DNA from: Mycolicibacterium anyangense
Lineage (GTDB): Bacteria > Actinomycetota > Actinomycetes > Mycobacteriales > Mycobacteriaceae
Direction of reading: 5' to 3'
Assembly: GCF_010731855.1 (NCBI RefSeq)
Contig: NZ_AP022620.1
Coordinates: forward strand, 434,001-498,000
DNA: 64,000 nucleotides
This document shows, piece by piece, positions 62,458 through 64,000 of this stretch. Both the position numbers and the translations under genes were made by a program. A model generated the notes under the pieces. It was not told the DNA's origin. It saw nothing but the letters and a program-made list of their open reading frames with translations, and ran no database searches. How positions within the stretch are numbered: the stretch's first letter is position 1; each line of letters starts with the position of its first letter.

Positions 62458-63618
62458 ATGACCGGACTGATCACCGACAGTGACGAGCACCGCGCCATCC
62501 GGGAGAGCGTCGCCGGGATCGCCGAACGCTATGGGGCGCAATACTTCCTGAAGCGGGGCCGGGAAGGCCGGGACATCGAGGAACTGTGGAAGGACCTCGG
62601 CGCCTCCGGGCTGCTCGGTGTTCACCTTCCGGAGGAGTACGGCGGGGGCGGTGGCGGGATGGCCGAGGCCGTCGTGGTCGTCGAGGAATTGGCCGCCCAC
62701 GGCATGCCACTGCTGATCTGGGTCATCTCCCCGGCGATCTGTGGCTGCATCGTGGCCATGCACGGCTCGGAGGAGATGAAGCGACGCTGGCTGCCCGGCA
62801 TCGCCGACGGCAGCCAGAAGATGGCGTTCGGCCTCACCGAGCCGGACGCCGGCTCCAACAGCCATAACGTCAAGACCACGGCGCGCAAGACCGCCAACGG
62901 CTGGGTGATCTCGGGCTCGAAGTACTACATCTCGGCGATCGACCAGTGCGATGCCGTCTTGGTGGTGGCTCGTGACGCCGACCACTCGACCCCGGAGAAG
63001 TCCAAGCTCTCCCTGTTCGTCGTGCCGACGGATGCCAAGGGGCTGAGCTTCCAGCAGATCGACACCTCGATCGTGTCCCCGGACCGTCAGTTCACCGTCT
63101 TCCTCGACGAGGTCGAGGTGGGTGAGGACGCGTTGATCGGTCAGGCCGGCAACGGTCTGCGTCAGGTGTTCGACGGTCTGAATCCCGAGCGCATCCTGGT
63201 CGGCGCGCTGTGCGGTGGCATCGGCCGCTACGCCGTCGACAAGGCAGTGGCCTACGCCAAGGAGCGCAAGGTCTGGTCCACACCGATCGGTGCCCATCAG
63301 GGCGTCGCACACCCGGTCGCAGAAAGCCACATCGCCGTGGAGCTCAGCCGGCTGGCCACTGCACTCAGCGCCCAGCAGTTCGATGCCGGCCAGCCCGCCG
63401 GTGAAGCGGCCAACATCGCCAAATTCGCGGCCTCCGACGCCGCCCTGAAGGCGCTCGATCAGGCGATCCAGACCCACGGCGGCAACGGACTGGCCCACGA
63501 GTACGGGCTGTCCGAGCTCTGGTTCGTCACCCGCCTGATGCGCACCGCCCCGGTAAGCCGGGAGATGGTGCTCAACTTCGTCGCGCAGACCTCGCTGGGT
63601 CTGCCGCGTTCCTACTGA
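62458..63618 (+). CDS. Acyl-CoA dehydrogenase
   Basis: 386 aa FAD enzyme making a 2-enoyl-CoA. Motifs are HLPEEYGGGGGGMAEAVVVVEEL, AFGLTEPDAGSNS, ISGSKYYISA, FDGLNPERI and the C-terminal THGGNGLAHEYGL, whose Glu is a candidate catalytic base. Its length is typical. ATG 62458 has GAAGGAGC upstream and lies one base after the fusion gene stop. It supplies the first step of beta-oxidation for the cluster, with electrons passing to ETF (not encoded here). Confidence 0.93.
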   Translation: MTGLITDSDEHRAIRESVAGIAERYGAQYFLKRGREGRDIEELWKDLGASGLLGVHLPEEYGGGGGGMAEAVVVVEELAAHGMPLLIWVISPAICGCIVAMHGSEEMKRRWLPGIADGSQKMAFGLTEPDAGSNSHNVKTTARKTANGWVISGSKYYISAIDQCDAVLVVARDADHSTPEKSKLSLFVVPTDAKGLSFQQIDTSIVSPDRQFTVFLDEVEVGEDALIGQAGNGLRQVFDGLNPERILVGALCGGIGRYAVDKAVAYAKERKVWSTPIGAHQGVAHPVAESHIAVELSRLATALSAQQFDAGQPAGEAANIAKFAASDAALKALDQAIQTHGGNGLAHEYGLSELWFVTRLMRTAPVSREMVLNFVAQTSLGLPRSY

Positions 63619-63641
63619 CCCTGCACCCGAGGAGTACGACA

Positions 63642-64000
63642 ATGACGTCACACGACAACAACTTCGACGCCGTGGTGATCGGTGCCGGAGCCGGCGGTCT
63701 GTTTGCCGCGGCCCGACTGACCAAGCAGGGCTACCGCACCCTGGTCGTCGAACGATTGGACAAGGTTGGCGGCCGCGCCTCGACCGACGATATCGACGGG
63801 TTCAAGGTGAACGTCGGTGCGATCGTCATCGAGGTCGGCGGTATCACCCAGGAGACGTGCGAGGAGGTGGGAGCGCGGTTCGACATCCGGGAGCCCAAAC
63901 CTCCGATCCTGTACCGCATCGGCGGAAAGGACGTCGACGTCACCGGCGGTGGCTGGGGCATGTTGCTCAGCAAGCTCACCCGTCAGGGGGCCAAGCTGGT
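63642..64000 (+). CDS. FAD/NAD(P)-dependent oxidoreductase, phytoene-dehydrogenase-like (cut by window edge)
   Basis: The first 119 codons are visible. An N-terminal dinucleotide-binding fold has VVIGAGAGGLFAAARL, then the ADP-ribose acid in VVERLDKVGGRAST, the amine-oxidase/phytoene-desaturase pattern. ATG 63642 follows a GAGGAG ribosome site 23 bp after the acyl-CoA dehydrogenase stop, so it is part of the same operon. It may desaturate or saturate a ring or polyene intermediate. The rest lies beyond the window. Confidence 0.85.
   Translation, partial: MTSHDNNFDAVVIGAGAGGLFAAARLTKQGYRTLVVERLDKVGGRASTDDIDGFKVNVGAIVIEVGGITQETCEEVGARFDIREPKPPILYRIGGKDVDVTGGGWGMLLSKLTRQGAKL

Overview
The window is a high-GC actinobacterial chromosome segment whose gene order matches the Mycobacterium tuberculosis Rv2970c-Rv2896c backbone: lipN, DsbA-like, VKOR, pyc, rsmD, coaD, sepIVA, yceD, rnc, mutM, osmC, acyP, smc, ftsY, amt-glnB-glnD, ffh, dac, rpsP, khpA, rimM, trmD, lppW, rplS, lepB, rnhB, DUF2469, yraN, comM-like, dprA. 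I therefore read it as a member of the Mycobacteriaceae. It is probably an environmental, Mycolicibacterium-type species, because the PDIM/PGL lipid locus that lies between coaD and sepIVA in M. tuberculosis is absent and because a large catabolic cluster follows dprA. No tRNA, rRNA, CRISPR array or intact IS element was seen.

Region 1 (1-19665) holds conserved housekeeping genes: an oxidative thiol-disulfide pair, pyruvate carboxylase, RsmD, CoaD, the septation protein SepIVA, YceD-RNase III-MutM, OsmC, acylphosphatase, SMC and FtsY. An accessory trio sits between smc and ftsY: an aminoglycoside-phosphotransferase-like kinase, an AttH-type protein and a type II isopentenyl-diphosphate isomerase. 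Region 2 (19666-26789) is nitrogen control and SRP: a GlnR-type operator array ahead of amt-glnB-glnD, then ffh and an amidohydrolase. Region 3 (26786-32571) is a mycobacterial envelope/secretion islet: a small exported protein with an ELPIAPVG repeat, a 13E12-family DUF222/HNH gene with a perfect LexA (SOS) box at its start, two paralogous D,D-carboxypeptidases around an MPT63-like exported protein, an NTF2-like protein and a second amidohydrolase.

Region 4 (32572-38258) is translation and processing: rpsP-khpA-rimM-trmD, rplS, lepB, rnhB and DUF2469. rpsP and rplS carry matching promoter/leader elements with identical spacing. Region 5 (38393-41785) is one very large predicted exported mosaic protein with a signal peptide, a cadherin-like domain, about 11 propeller-like repeats and a C-terminal beta-helix. 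Region 6 (41786-44902) is yraN-comM-dprA, preceded by two DnaA-box-like sequences.

Region 7 (44951-64000, right edge cut) is a large catabolic locus, probably for an aromatic or alicyclic carboxylic acid processed as CoA thioesters. Its main run, 46387-59576, is almost entirely translationally coupled: SDR, three crotonase-fold enzymes, Rieske dioxygenase alpha and beta subunits, an 84-residue unknown, a thiolase, a thiolase-fold/DUF35 fusion lacking the usual catalytic residues, an SCP-x type thiolase, an MFE-2 type SDR and two acyl-CoA synthetases. A second run starts at 60803: MaoC hydratase, a SnoaL-crotonase fusion, acyl-CoA dehydrogenase and an FAD oxidoreductase cut by the window edge. 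Two AT-rich palindromic or repeat-bearing intergenic regions (46277-46386 and 60602-60802) are the likely control points. No ferredoxin, ferredoxin reductase or transcription factor gene is present in the window for this cluster.
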